From NCBI GenBank assembly GCA_040882465.1, contig JBBEBG010000036.1, positions 186,001-250,000 on the forward strand: 64,000 bases of DNA, written 5' to 3'. The position numbers and the translations under genes were made by a program. The notes beneath the pieces were generated by a model. The model was not told the origin of the DNA and did no database searches. It saw only the letters and a list, made by a program, of their open reading frames with translations. Source of the DNA: Gemmatimonadota bacterium. Lineage in GTDB: Bacteria; Gemmatimonadota; Gemmatimonadetes; Longimicrobiales; Gaopeijiaceae. Numbering within the stretch: position 1 is the first letter of the stretch; each line of letters opens with the position of its first letter. Below are positions 35,768 through 45,100 of this stretch, piece by piece.

Positions 35768-37546
35768 ATGGTCGGATGGCCCGCAGTCTCGCGCCCGCGA
35801 AAGCGTTCCAACAGCTGGTTCTCACTCGCCGGGCTGGCCTTGGCCGGCGGCGTGCTTCTCGCCTCCTGCGCCCCCGCGGCTCCCGAACCGATCCGGGTGT
35901 CCCCGCAGGTAGACCAGGCCGCTGTCGGCCAGACGGTCCGGACCACCGGGGGGGTCGTCGTTTCGCAGAACGAGATTGCCAGCCGGGCCGGGGCCGCCGT
36001 CCTTCGAGCCGGAGGGAATGCGGTTGACGCCGCCATCGCGACGGGGCTGGCCCTCGCGGTCGTCCATCCGACGGCCGGAAACATCGGAGGCGGCGGGTTC
36101 ATGGTCATCCGCTTTCCCGATGGAAGCTCGACGGCTATCGACTTCAGGGAAAAGGCTCCTCTCGCGGCTCATCCGGAGATGTTCGTGGATGAAAACGGGG
36201 AATACTCCCGTCAGGTGCAGGCGAATTCCCACCTCGCGGTGGGCGTCCCCGGCACGGTCGCGGGATTCGCCCTGGCGCACGAACGATACGGACGAGCCGA
36301 ATGGGCGGGCATCGTCCAGCCGTCGGTGACGCTGGCGGCCGAAGGGATCGTCCTGAGCGAGGGGCTGGCCCGGTCGCTCGCCGGGCAGGTCGGGGGATCC
36401 ATGTCGAGATACCCCGCCAGCGTCCAAGCCTTCTCCAAGAACGGAGTACCTTACGCGGCCGGCGAGACCTGGGCCCAGCCCGACCTGGCCCAGGCGCTCA
36501 CCCGCATCATGAACGAGGGGCGAGACGGCTTCTATCTGGGGGAGACCGCCCGTCTCATCGCCACCGACATGGCGGCGAACGGCGGAATGATCACGGAGGA
36601 GGATCTGGCCCAATACGACGCGGTCGAGCGCGAGCCGATCCGAGGCACGTACAAGGGATACGAGATCATCAGCATGCCCCCGCCGAGCAGCGGCGGCGTG
36701 GCGCTCGTCCAGATGCTGAACATCCTGGAGGGGTTCGATCTCCAGTCCATGGGCCAGGGGACGGCGCCTTATTTCCACCACATGGCCGAGGCCCAGAGGC
36801 TCGCCTACCGGGACCGCGCCCGCCACCTCGCCGACTCCGACTTCTGGCCCGTTCCCATCGAGATGTTGACCAGCAAGGATTATGCGGCCGAGCTCCGCGC
36901 GGGGATCGATCCGAACCGTGCCGGCGTCTCCTCGATCGAGCAGCTCGAGATCCCGGTCGAAAGCATGGAAACCACCCACTATTCGGCGGTGGACGCGGAC
37001 GGCCTGGCCGTCTCGGTCACGTACACGCTGGAGGCCGGCTACGGCTCCAAGATCACGGTGCCGGGCGGCGGCTTCCTCCTGAACAATGAGATGGGCGACT
37101 TCAACGGCTTCCCGGGGATCACCACCGACGGGGGGCAGATCGGGAACGAGCCGAATCTCGCCCGCCCGGAGCAACGGATGCTCTCCAGCATGACCCCGAC
37201 GATCCTCGCCCGTGACGGGGAGCTGGTGGCAGTGATCGGAAGCCCCGGCGGGCGGACGATCATCAATACCGTCCTCAACGTCGCGATGAGCATCATGGAG
37301 TTCGGCATGGACCTCGAGGCGGCTCAGGCCGCGCCCCGAAGCCATCATCAGTGGCTCCCCGATCGGCTCTCGATCGAGAACCGGGCCGACGTCAGCGTCG
37401 TCCAGGCGCTCGAGGCGATGGGGCACACCGTGAACCATGGCGGTGGCCAGGGACAGGTCCAGGCGATCATGTTCGATCCGGCCACCGGGATGCACGTGGG
37501 CGTACCGGATCCTCGGTCTTCGGATGCGGGAGCGTCCATCGAATGA
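35768..37546 (+). CDS. ggt: Gamma-glutamyltransferase lipoprotein
   Basis: From ATG 35768 (GGAGG upstream) this is 592 residues. It hydrolyses or transfers the gamma-glutamyl group of glutathione and similar compounds. A lipobox LLASC (Cys34) tethers it to a membrane, whereas most bacterial GGTs are soluble periplasmic proteins. The autocleavage site is ETTHYSAVDADG, with Thr402 as the predicted new N-terminus and nucleophile. PSSGG (307-310) and GSPGGRTI also match the family. GGNAVDAAIA and GNIGGGGFMV are typical N-terminal motifs. The frame continues upstream to 35636 but those residues lack a signal-peptide shape. The next gene is the permuted D-amino-acid oxidase homologue, 61 bases downstream. 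Confidence 0.93.
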   Translation: MVGWPAVSRPRKRSNSWFSLAGLALAGGVLLASCAPAAPEPIRVSPQVDQAAVGQTVRTTGGVVVSQNEIASRAGAAVLRAGGNAVDAAIATGLALAVVHPTAGNIGGGGFMVIRFPDGSSTAIDFREKAPLAAHPEMFVDENGEYSRQVQANSHLAVGVPGTVAGFALAHERYGRAEWAGIVQPSVTLAAEGIVLSEGLARSLAGQVGGSMSRYPASVQAFSKNGVPYAAGETWAQPDLAQALTRIMNEGRDGFYLGETARLIATDMAANGGMITEEDLAQYDAVEREPIRGTYKGYEIISMPPPSSGGVALVQMLNILEGFDLQSMGQGTAPYFHHMAEAQRLAYRDRARHLADSDFWPVPIEMLTSKDYAAELRAGIDPNRAGVSSIEQLEIPVESMETTHYSAVDADGLAVSVTYTLEAGYGSKITVPGGGFLLNNEMGDFNGFPGITTDGGQIGNEPNLARPEQRMLSSMTPTILARDGELVAVIGSPGGRTIINTVLNVAMSIMEFGMDLEAAQAAPRSHHQWLPDRLSIENRADVSVVQALEAMGHTVNHGGGQGQVQAIMFDPATGMHVGVPDPRSSDAGASIE

Positions 37547-37607
37547 GGGCGCGCGCGACAGCGGCGCGAAGGACACGCCATCACTCAGGCCTCGGCCGGA
37601 GGGCGTG

Positions 37608-38831
37608 ATGCGGCGGCGGCGGTTCCTGGCGACCGGTGCAACGGCGGCGTTCGGCCTCGCCCTGGGAGGTTGCGCTCCCAGGCTGTTCGGCGGATCCACG
37701 CCACGGCGGCCACCCGTCAATTTATATCCCGTCCAGGTCTCCTGGGACCGTGTCATCCGCACGACGGTGGGCCTGCGTCCCGCCCGCGACTCCGGCTTCG
37801 TTCTCCGCGCCGACCGGCTGGATGCCAAGACCGTCATCCAGAACTACGGGCACGGCGGCTCGGGAATGTCGCTCTCCTGGGGCACGGGCGCCCTCGCGGC
37901 GGATCTCGCGCTCGCCCACACGGATCGGCGCGCGGCCGTGATCGGCTGCGGGATCGTGGGGCTCACCTCGGCCCGCCAGCTCCAGCGAAGGGGTTTCGAC
38001 GTAACGATTTACGCCAAATCCCTCCCGCCGGATACGACTTCGAACATGTCCTGGGCCGGATTCACCCCCACCTCGGGGCTCGTCAGCGGTGACCGCCGGA
38101 CTCCCGAGTGGGACCGGCAGTTCCGGGAGGCCGTGCAGATCGCCTACCGCGAGCATCAGCTTCTGGTGGGACGGGGATACGGAGTCGCCTGGATCAACTC
38201 CTTCTCGCCGACGACCAACGCGACGGGAGGAGGGGGCGGCGGCGGTGGAGGAGGAGGGGGCGGCGGCGCTCAACAGGAGCCGCTCCTTCCGGCCTCCACC
38301 GAGGTGGGAAGTGTTCTCCTCCAGCCGGGGGAACACCCGTTCCAGACTCCCTACGCGCGGATGCGTCCCACGCTGCGCTTCGAGCCGTCCATCTATCTGG
38401 AAGCGCTCATGCGTGACGTCCTCGCCTTCGGAGGACGCATTGTGGTACGCTCCTTCGAGTCTCCCGCGGACTTCATGCTCCTCGACGAAGAGCTGATCGT
38501 GAACTGCACGGGACTCGGGGCTCGGGATCTCCTGGGGGACACGGAGCTCACGCCGGTCAAGGGACAGCTGGTCGTCCTCATCCCCCAGCCCGAGGTGGAT
38601 TATTCCATGGGGGGAATGATGCCGCGCCACGATGGGATCGTCCTGGGGCACGTGCAGCAGCGGGGAGAGTGGAGCCTGGAGGTGAACGAGGAGGAGCGCG
38701 TGCGGGTCATGGAGAACGCGATGGAGGACTTCGCCGGAATCCGCATCCCTTCCTCTCCACCAGGTCCCTATCGCGTGTCCGAGGTGGGGACACCGCCGGC
38801 GGTAGAATCCTTTTTTGGGTTGGCCTCCTGA
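37608..38831 (+). CDS. Tat-lipoprotein D-amino-acid-oxidase homologue, circularly permuted
   Basis: From ATG 37608 (GAGG upstream) this is 407 residues. The signal combines twin arginines (RRRRFLATG) with a lipobox (LALGGC, Cys22). Motifs of the D-amino-acid oxidase family are all present but rotated. The usual C-terminal ones come first: VGLRPARDSGF (54-64) and NYGHGGSGMSLSWG (79-92). The FAD Rossmann start VIGCGIVGL (111-119) follows, then NCTGLGARDLLGD (299-311), and the chain ends where the first block would normally follow. A 14-glycine tract (207-220) interrupts the middle. The family oxidises D-amino acids to imino acids with FAD. An in-frame ATG at 37437 lies inside ggt and is rejected. 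The order implies a true permutation rather than a truncation. Activity is unproven. Confidence 0.88.
   Translation: MRRRRFLATGATAAFGLALGGCAPRLFGGSTPRRPPVNLYPVQVSWDRVIRTTVGLRPARDSGFVLRADRLDAKTVIQNYGHGGSGMSLSWGTGALAADLALAHTDRRAAVIGCGIVGLTSARQLQRRGFDVTIYAKSLPPDTTSNMSWAGFTPTSGLVSGDRRTPEWDRQFREAVQIAYREHQLLVGRGYGVAWINSFSPTTNATGGGGGGGGGGGGGGAQQEPLLPASTEVGSVLLQPGEHPFQTPYARMRPTLRFEPSIYLEALMRDVLAFGGRIVVRSFESPADFMLLDEELIVNCTGLGARDLLGDTELTPVKGQLVVLIPQPEVDYSMGGMMPRHDGIVLGHVQQRGEWSLEVNEEERVRVMENAMEDFAGIRIPSSPPGPYRVSEVGTPPAVESFFGLAS
38226..38267 (+). repeat. Polyglycine-encoding tract in the permuted oxidase
   Basis: Fourteen consecutive glycine codons (GGA, GGG, GGC, GGT mixed) encode residues 207-220, between SPTTNAT and AQQEPLL. 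Codon mixing argues against recent expansion of one triplet. Confidence 0.85.
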
Positions 38832-38858
38832 GCTCGGCGGACCCGACGCGAATAACGC

Positions 38859-38867
38859 TGGTATAAC
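38859..38867 (+). promoter_or_regulatory. Extended -10 promoter candidate for the small lipoprotein gene
   Basis: TGGTATAAC matches an extended -10 element (TG-N-TATAAC). It stands out in GC-rich surroundings and lies about 160 bases before the ATG at 39026. No clear -35 box is seen, which is usual for this promoter class. Confidence 0.4.
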
Positions 38868-38893
38868 TAGCTTAGTGGCAAGGTTCTCTTATC

Positions 38894-38941
38894 CGTTGGT
38901 TCGCGGTGCCTCCCGGCGCTCCCGGTCGGCGGGAACCAACG
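38894..38941. repeat. Inverted repeat in the leader of the small lipoprotein gene
   Basis: CGTTGGTTC (38894-38902) pairs with GAACCAACG (38933-38941). Inner GC-rich sequence could extend the stem. It lies just after the -10 candidate, so it would form in the 5' leader RNA, or could end readthrough from the oxidase gene. No T-run follows. Confidence 0.4.
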
Positions 38942-39025
38942 AGTTGACGGTGTAGCGACCAGAACGCCTTCGGGCCGCGGCCGATTCCGGCCCCTCCCCC
39001 CGTTTGGCCGCTCCGGAGGTGACCT

Positions 39026-39562
39026 ATGGATTCCTCGATGCGCCCCGTTCCCCCTCCAGGCGCCGACTCGTCGCGTCCCGAGGGCGGAGGTGCCCCGCAC
39101 GGCCTTCGCGGGCCCGGGAGGCCGGTGAAGCTCCGCTTCACCCTCTTCCTCTTGGCCGCCGTCGGGGTGGCCGCATCCGTGGGGTGCGCTTCCGCTGCCG
39201 TTGAGACGAGCGCCACCGGGGCCTCATCGCTCGGCAGCTCCGACAGCCGGACGATCACCCTTTCCGAGGTCCAGGCCGTCGGAGGCACGAACGCCTTTGA
39301 CGTCATCGCGCGCCTCCATCCCAACTGGCTCCTGGCCGCCGGGACCCGAGCCCGGAGCACGCGCCTTCCCTCCGAGATCGTGGTGGTCACGGACGGTCAG
39401 TACTTCGGGCCTGTGGGGGCTCTCCGTCAAATTCCCATTGGCATGGTCGGCGGGATCCGCTACCTGACCGGGACGGACGCGACCAATCAGTTTCCATGGC
39501 TGGCCTCCGGGCGGCATGTCGAGGCGGCGATCATCGTCAGCCAGCGGACCGTGATTCCGTAG
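39026..39562 (+). CDS. Small lipoprotein resembling a TonB plug fragment
   Basis: From ATG 39026 (GGAGGT upstream) this is 178 residues with a lipobox (ASVGC, Cys54) after an unusually long, proline and glycine-rich N-terminal tail. The mature part contains NAFDVIARLHPNWL and VVVTDGQYFGPVGALRQIP. It ends with IGGIRYL-like and AAIIVSQR segments, which resemble the end of a TonB-receptor plug domain. I do not know a function. It is alone on its strand, before a terminator that serves the opposite gene. Confidence 0.65.
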   Translation: MDSSMRPVPPPGADSSRPEGGGAPHGLRGPGRPVKLRFTLFLLAAVGVAASVGCASAAVETSATGASSLGSSDSRTITLSEVQAVGGTNAFDVIARLHPNWLLAAGTRARSTRLPSEIVVVTDGQYFGPVGALRQIPIGMVGGIRYLTGTDATNQFPWLASGRHVEAAIIVSQRTVIP

Positions 39563-39570
39563 CGGGTCCC

Positions 39571-39613
39571 AAAAAACGTCGAGGCGGCCCCACGCTTTCG
39601 CGGGGCCGCCTCG
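39571..39613 (-). terminator. Intrinsic terminator for the outer-membrane protein gene
   Basis: Twelve-base perfect GC-rich arms at 39580-39591 and 39602-39613 enclose a ten-base loop. On the minus strand a run of six T (39576-39571) follows the hairpin closely. It lies 35 bases after the stop of the outer-membrane protein gene. The hairpin may also slow plus-strand transcription from the small lipoprotein gene. Confidence 0.8.
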
Positions 39614-39648
39614 AACCTGCCACGGGGCGGTGTTCCAGCTCTCGCGAC

Positions 39649-40368
39649 TCAGAAGGTCATCGAGACCCCGGTCGTGAACATCACGTCCCAGTTGGTGACG
39701 TCGTCCGTCACGCCACCGTAAAACCCGACGGGCTCGATCGGGTTCGCGGGAGTACCAACCCGCCAGTTCCCCCCGTTGATCCCGAAGCTGTTGAAGTTCG
39801 AGCGATACGCCCGGACTTCGGCGTTGAAGCCGAACCGGCCGAGCGATGCATGCCGGACTTCGACTCCCCCGGCTCCGGTCACCACGAAGTACCGTTCCTC
39901 GTCGTGGAGCGCGTTCGACCAATAGTACTGCTTCCCACCGACCCCCGCGGCGATGTACGGAAAGCCGGAGAACGATCCGGTATCGAAGGTCTGGCGTGCA
40001 ACCACCTCGCCGGTCAACATCCACTGAGTGGCCTCCTGGACCGCGAGCGCCGCGAAGGGAAATTCGTCATTGGTCCCCGAATTCGAGCTCCGCATGACCT
40101 TCGCACGAAGGCCGATGCGCTCATAGGGCCAGACCGTCGCGGACGCTCCGAAGGCCGCCCCGCTTTCGAGGCTGCTCTGGCCACCCGTGGGGTCATCAAA
40201 TTTCGTAACGGGCGCGAGCATCCCGAAGTGGATGGCGAAGTTCACGATTTCGTCCCCCGCCCCTGGACCGGAGCCTAGCTGCGCGGAGGCCCCCGGTGCG
40301 AAGGCCGTCGTGGCCAGCAGCGCCGCCCCGGCGAACGCGACCCCCTTAATCTTGTTTTTGCCTCTCAT
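39649..40368 (-). CDS. Outer-membrane beta-barrel protein
   Basis: This 239-residue protein has a signal peptide (about 1-29, cut at ASAQ) and alternating beta-strand pattern. The C-terminus ends VMFTTGVSMTF, with the terminal Phe expected for BAM-dependent barrels. A predicted eight-strand barrel is likely. AAGGAG lies ten bases before the ATG. It is 64 bases downstream of SusD and ends in the terminator at 39571-39613, so it is the last gene of the susC-susD transcript. Substrate is unknown. Confidence 0.75.
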   Translation of the reverse strand: MRGKNKIKGVAFAGAALLATTAFAPGASAQLGSGPGAGDEIVNFAIHFGMLAPVTKFDDPTGGQSSLESGAAFGASATVWPYERIGLRAKVMRSSNSGTNDEFPFAALAVQEATQWMLTGEVVARQTFDTGSFSGFPYIAAGVGGKQYYWSNALHDEERYFVVTGAGGVEVRHASLGRFGFNAEVRAYRSNFNSFGINGGNWRVGTPANPIEPVGFYGGVTDDVTNWDVMFTTGVSMTF

Positions 40369-40432
40369 GAGACACCGTCTCCTTAGTCTGTTTCAGGTGG
40401 ACGCGGTCTCCCGCGTCGCACCCCGGGGTTCG

Positions 40433-42151
40433 TCAGTTCGGGGTGGGTCCGTAGGTCGCCGTCGAAGGATTGCCGACCCCTCCATAGGTATAGAGGGACA
40501 GCCCGTATAGACTGAGGGCGTTCCCGGGAACGGGCCAGTGCAGCAGGGCGCCGTCCGGAAGTGTGCCCCATCCCCTCGATTCCGCATACCCACGCGCCAC
40601 ATCCATCACCGCATTTTCGATGACGATCTCATAGCGGAGGGCGGCAAAAAGCCCACCGCAGTCTCCATTGTCCAACCGGGGCACGCAGACACCCCCTGGG
40701 TTGGGAACGCCCGCCACGGTCACCGCGGGAAGCCCGGGATGCTCGGTCCCGAGAATCGTCCGTGGCCGGGTCCTCGTGACATTGATGAGGGGCACCGCGG
40801 CCGCGGCGTTGTTGGTTCGGAGAAACGCCTCTGCTCGCAGCAGCGTGTTCTCATCCACGGTGATGAGTCCATACTCACCGATGTCGTCGGCGTCGTCGTT
40901 CAGGTTGGAGATCCCATTCTCCAGGTGATGCCGCCGCCACTGGTACGCCGAGAAAAGGTACGTGCCCCGCTCGGCGGTGAACCCATTGTCGTTCGCGTGA
41001 TATACCGTGTACGACCCGTTCGAGGTGGGCGTCAACCCCGTGATCCGGCGGTCCGGCGTCTCGATGTTGAACCGGTCGCGCTGCGCAACTGGCGAGCCGA
41101 TCCAGTTCTGGTATGCACCCGACTGATCGGCCGGGCCGATCGCCCGGTAGTCCCAGCGGTAGTTCTGTGTCCCGGTGGCCGAGTTGATGAATCGGGACAT
41201 GAGCTGGCTTTCCCGGACCCCCTGGAGCTGGAACTCGTAGTCTCCGACCGCGTCGTTCAGCCCGTTGGCCGTGTACGCGAGCACACGGTCCCACGGCACG
41301 TCCGCGCGGTCCTGCGGGTTCCGCGACGAAAGCACGAGCAGGCGTGCGGCCAGAGTATTCGCCATCCGTATGAACTTGTCGTTCGAGATGGGCGTCGGTG
41401 ACCCGAACCAGAACTGCGACTCCGGGAAGGCCGGATACTGCACAACCGTCGGATTCGCCTGCGCGATCGAGATCGCCTCTTCGAGCGCGTCGATCGCCAA
41501 TTCAACCACCACGTCATAATCGAAGAGGTGCTCGACGGCGACGTCCACCACCAACAGGGGGTCAGCGGGAAGCTCGACATCCTCCGGAAGGGCATGGAAC
41601 TGATCGAACATCATCGCACCGTATCCCCACGCCCACCCCTGCATGAACTTCGCGAAGGCCCGGGCGCGTGGGGTCACGTCTACGTCGTCTTCCTCGATCT
41701 CGATTCCGCCGTCGAGGAACCGCAGCCCGTCGTAAGCGACGCTCGCGGTCTCGTTGACCCAGGCCCAGTAGTCGCGCGCGCCCTGTGGGCCGTTTCCGAT
41801 CGAGAGAATCACCCCGTTGTCGTGGAGACCTCGGGGCTCTCGGAGTTCCTCCCAAAAGAGTTGGGTCGTGAGGCCCGACATCGTAGCCGTGGATTCGGAG
41901 GCCGCGACCGGCCATGCCGCCGTCGTCTGCTGGTCGTCGTGCAGCGCGTTCCACATCGTCGGATAAAACGCACCTCCGATGAACGCCTGGACGTCCTCCG
42001 CGTTTCCCGCCGCACGCGCAGCGTCCGCGTCGTTCAGGTTGGGTATGTCCAATTCGAGGCACCCGGAGGCGCCCGCGAGAACCACGAGGGCCGCAATGAG
42101 GCGTGCGGCCCCCCTGCCCCTCGATCCCGTCGATCTATTTTTCTTCAGCAT
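40433..42151 (-). CDS. SusD/RagB-family nutrient-binding lipoprotein
   Basis: This 572-residue surface lipoprotein has a lipobox (AGASGC, Cys31). It starts with LDIPNLNDADA, the typical SusD N-terminal region. Helical TPR-like segments follow (AFAKFMQGWAWGYGAMM, about 190; VVELAIDALEEAI). The C-terminal part has ENTLLRAEAFLR and RYEIVIENAVMDVARGY. SusD caps the SusC barrel and captures oligosaccharides or peptides. It lies 24 bases after susC, so the two form the usual pair. No glycoside hydrolase is nearby, whereas peptidases are, so a peptide substrate is plausible but inferred. Confidence 0.92.
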   Translation of the reverse strand: MLKKNRSTGSRGRGAARLIAALVVLAGASGCLELDIPNLNDADAARAAGNAEDVQAFIGGAFYPTMWNALHDDQQTTAAWPVAASESTATMSGLTTQLFWEELREPRGLHDNGVILSIGNGPQGARDYWAWVNETASVAYDGLRFLDGGIEIEEDDVDVTPRARAFAKFMQGWAWGYGAMMFDQFHALPEDVELPADPLLVVDVAVEHLFDYDVVVELAIDALEEAISIAQANPTVVQYPAFPESQFWFGSPTPISNDKFIRMANTLAARLLVLSSRNPQDRADVPWDRVLAYTANGLNDAVGDYEFQLQGVRESQLMSRFINSATGTQNYRWDYRAIGPADQSGAYQNWIGSPVAQRDRFNIETPDRRITGLTPTSNGSYTVYHANDNGFTAERGTYLFSAYQWRRHHLENGISNLNDDADDIGEYGLITVDENTLLRAEAFLRTNNAAAAVPLINVTRTRPRTILGTEHPGLPAVTVAGVPNPGGVCVPRLDNGDCGGLFAALRYEIVIENAVMDVARGYAESRGWGTLPDGALLHWPVPGNALSLYGLSLYTYGGVGNPSTATYGPTPN

Positions 42152-42175
42152 CGGATAGTCCTTGGGGTGTGGGGC

Positions 42176-45100
42176 TCAGAAGGTAATCTCGAACTCGGCC
42201 GTGAGCGTCCGCGTCGGCGGATAGTCGCTCGAATCCGAACTCGCCAACGAGTTGAGGTCGAAGCCGGTCTCCGGATCGAACCCGTCGTAGTTCGTCAGCG
42301 TGAAGACGTTTCGCACGATGAGGCCGAGGCGAATCGCCTCGATTCCCATCCCGCCGAGGCCGAACCGGCTGAGCGTGTTCTGGTTCATGTTGTAGCTCGC
42401 CGAGAGCGTCCTCATCTTCAGGTAGCTCGAGTCCTCGATCGTGTAGCTGTTGTCCCCGTCCACCGCCGCGCGGTAGTAGCTGATCGGCTTCTTCAGCTCG
42501 TCATCCTTCCCGGACTGATCCAGCTCCGGCGACGTCAGCCGGGTGTTCCGCATCATGTTCTGGAAGTGCCGGTTGTTGGTCTGGCCGCCGACGGACGCGT
42601 GAAGCGCCGCGTGGAAGGTGAACCCGCCCCACTGCACGTTGTTGATCCACCCGAAGTTCGAGGGTGCACCCTCGCCGAGGAGCGTCCGGTGCGCGCCGCC
42701 GAGCTCGAGCCTTTCGTAGAACGGATCGCCCCACCCGTACGTCACGCCGTTGACTTCCTTGGACGTGCCCCAGAGGTCGTCGTCGTCGCCGAGGATCCCA
42801 TTCTCGCCGGCCCCTTCCCAGTAATGATTTCCTTCGCCCACCCAGACGAGGAACCCTTCGTCGTTCACCTCGAACTGGTCGGCGATCGGAAGAAGGGAGC
42901 CGCCATGGTGCTGGTTCAGGGACTCCACGTCCTTGAGGAGCCAGCGGGAATAGATCCCGTAGACCGGGATGTCCACGCAGTTCCAGCGCCAGGACTGCGC
43001 GTAGCAGGGAATGTCCCACTCGCTGATCTTGGCGTTCGAATAGTCCGCCACGACCATGCTGGTCCAGTTCAGATTGGGCTGCTGGATGACCTGCGCCTCG
43101 AACTCGAACTCCGTCGTGTGCCCGGAAATCGTTCCGGCGTTCTGCCACTGGCTCGAATAGCCGGTGATCGCCGGGAGCGGCCCCGGATTGAGCTGGCCCT
43201 CCGTGGACTGTCTCGCATGCGTCAGCACGATCCCGAACCGGTCGGCGATGACCATGTTGAGCGAAAATTCGTGCTCCGTCGTGTGCTCGGGCGCGAGGTT
43301 CCGGTTGCCGAGCGTCGTCTTGGTCGGGATCCCGCCTGTCTGGGTCCACGTTTCGTATTGATTCGCGAACGAGGGACGGCCACCGGCGGTCCCCCGCGCC
43401 ACGCTGATCTTGAGCTCGTCGATCAGGTCCACGTTGAACCAATCTTCCTGTGAGATGCGCCAGGCGCCGGCGACCCGGTAGTAGTTGTGCCACCGGTTGT
43501 CGGGCCCGAAGAGGGAGCTTCCGTCCCGCCGCCCCAGGACGCTGAAGATGTACTTCCCGGCGTAGTCGAAGGCGGTGTCCCACAGGTACCCGATCGAGTG
43601 AATATCTCGCTCTTCCGAGGTGGCGTTCCGGTCCTCCGGCGCGACGTTCGAGAGCTGCGGAACGCCGAAAAGGATGAAGTCTACCCCGTCGCGGGCGGCC
43701 TCGAGGCTTCGGTCGGCCTCCATGATCCCGCGGACCGTCGTCCGGACGTTCAGCTGTCCGAAGTCCCGCATCAGGGTGAGGGACCCTTCCGCGTTCCACG
43801 CCTCATCGAGGTCGTCGTCGAAGTGGATCTCGCCGTCGAGAAGGTCCTCGTCGCCGATGTCGCCGGGCGTTCCCTTGGGTACGTATTCAACCTGATGGGA
43901 GTCGCCCCGGTCGTACCCGACGTTTCCGGAGGCGCGGAACCAGGAGAGTGGGGTCCAAGTTAGAGAAAGGTTCGCGAGCGTCCGCGAGCCGCGCGTCAGA
44001 TCCGAGCGAGTCGCGAACTCCCAAAGCGGGTTCTGTACGCCGAGCCCACCCGGGTCCTGCACGTAGTTCCCCTCGGCATCCTGGATGCTGAAGTCCACGT
44101 CCCGCGGAGCGTTCAGAATTTCGTCGAAGGCGCCGGATCCCTGGTTGTCCCTTCGGTCCCTCGAATTGAAGAAGGAGACGCCGACGCTCAGGTCGTCATG
44201 GAAGCGGTGGTCCAGGTTGATCCGGATGGACGAGCGGCGGTAGCCGGCGGAACCGATCAGCGACCCCTTGTCGTCGTTGTGCGCGAGGCTGAGCGAGAAG
44301 TTCGTCTCCGCCGAGTTCCCGGTCACCTGGAAGTTCTGGCTCATGTACTGCCCGCCCTGCGTGATCGCGCCGACGTTGTCGTAGATGGGACCCGGATACG
44401 GGTTGTCCAGGAAGGACCGGGCGTCGGCCGGACGGACGCGGGCGGCACGATCCACGACCGTCACCCCGTCCGCGAGCGTGTACTCCGTCCCGGCCGCGTT
44501 CATGTAGTAGGCGTGGCTGTTGTTCAGATCCGGAGTCCTCAGGTTCTGGCTGACCCCGAACTCCGTCCGGGCCGTGAACCGCGTCTGCCCGATCCCGAGC
44601 GCCTGGCCGCGGGCCGTCGTGATCGAGATGACGCCTGAGGCCGCGCGCGAGCCGTAGAGCGACGACGCCGCCGCGCCCCGGATCACCTCCATGCTTTCGA
44701 TATCCATGCTCTCGAGATCCACCGTCCCGGGGACCCCTTCACCGCTGAGAATGACGCCATCCACCACGACGAGGGGCGATCCGCCTCCACGAAGGCTCGT
44801 CGGCGTCCGGAGCATGATCGAGACGCCGCTCCCCGGACCCGTATTGTTCCGATTGATGCGAACTCCGGCGACCCGGCCGGCGAGGTTCTCGATGGCACCC
44901 GAAGAACCACCGACCGTGACGGGCATCATTTCACGGGTCACCCGCGCCACCGCGATCGGCGACCGGACCCCTTCAACCGGGTCCACCAGTCCCGTGGCCA
45001 CGATCCCCTGGAGCGCGAGCGCCTGTGGCGCCATGGCCAGGTTGAGTGTCGTGGCGGCACCGGCCGTCACGGTCACATCCCCCTGCCGCACCTGGCTGTA

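Noticed and set aside
37437-37607. Longer start for the DAO homologue at 37437
   Set aside because: The ATG is inside the ggt gene; the Tat signal begins at 37608 with its own upstream GAGG.
37608-38831. DAO homologue truncated at its C-terminus
   Set aside because: The usual C-terminal motifs looked missing at first, but they are present at residues 54-92 of the same chain. The gene is permuted, not truncated.
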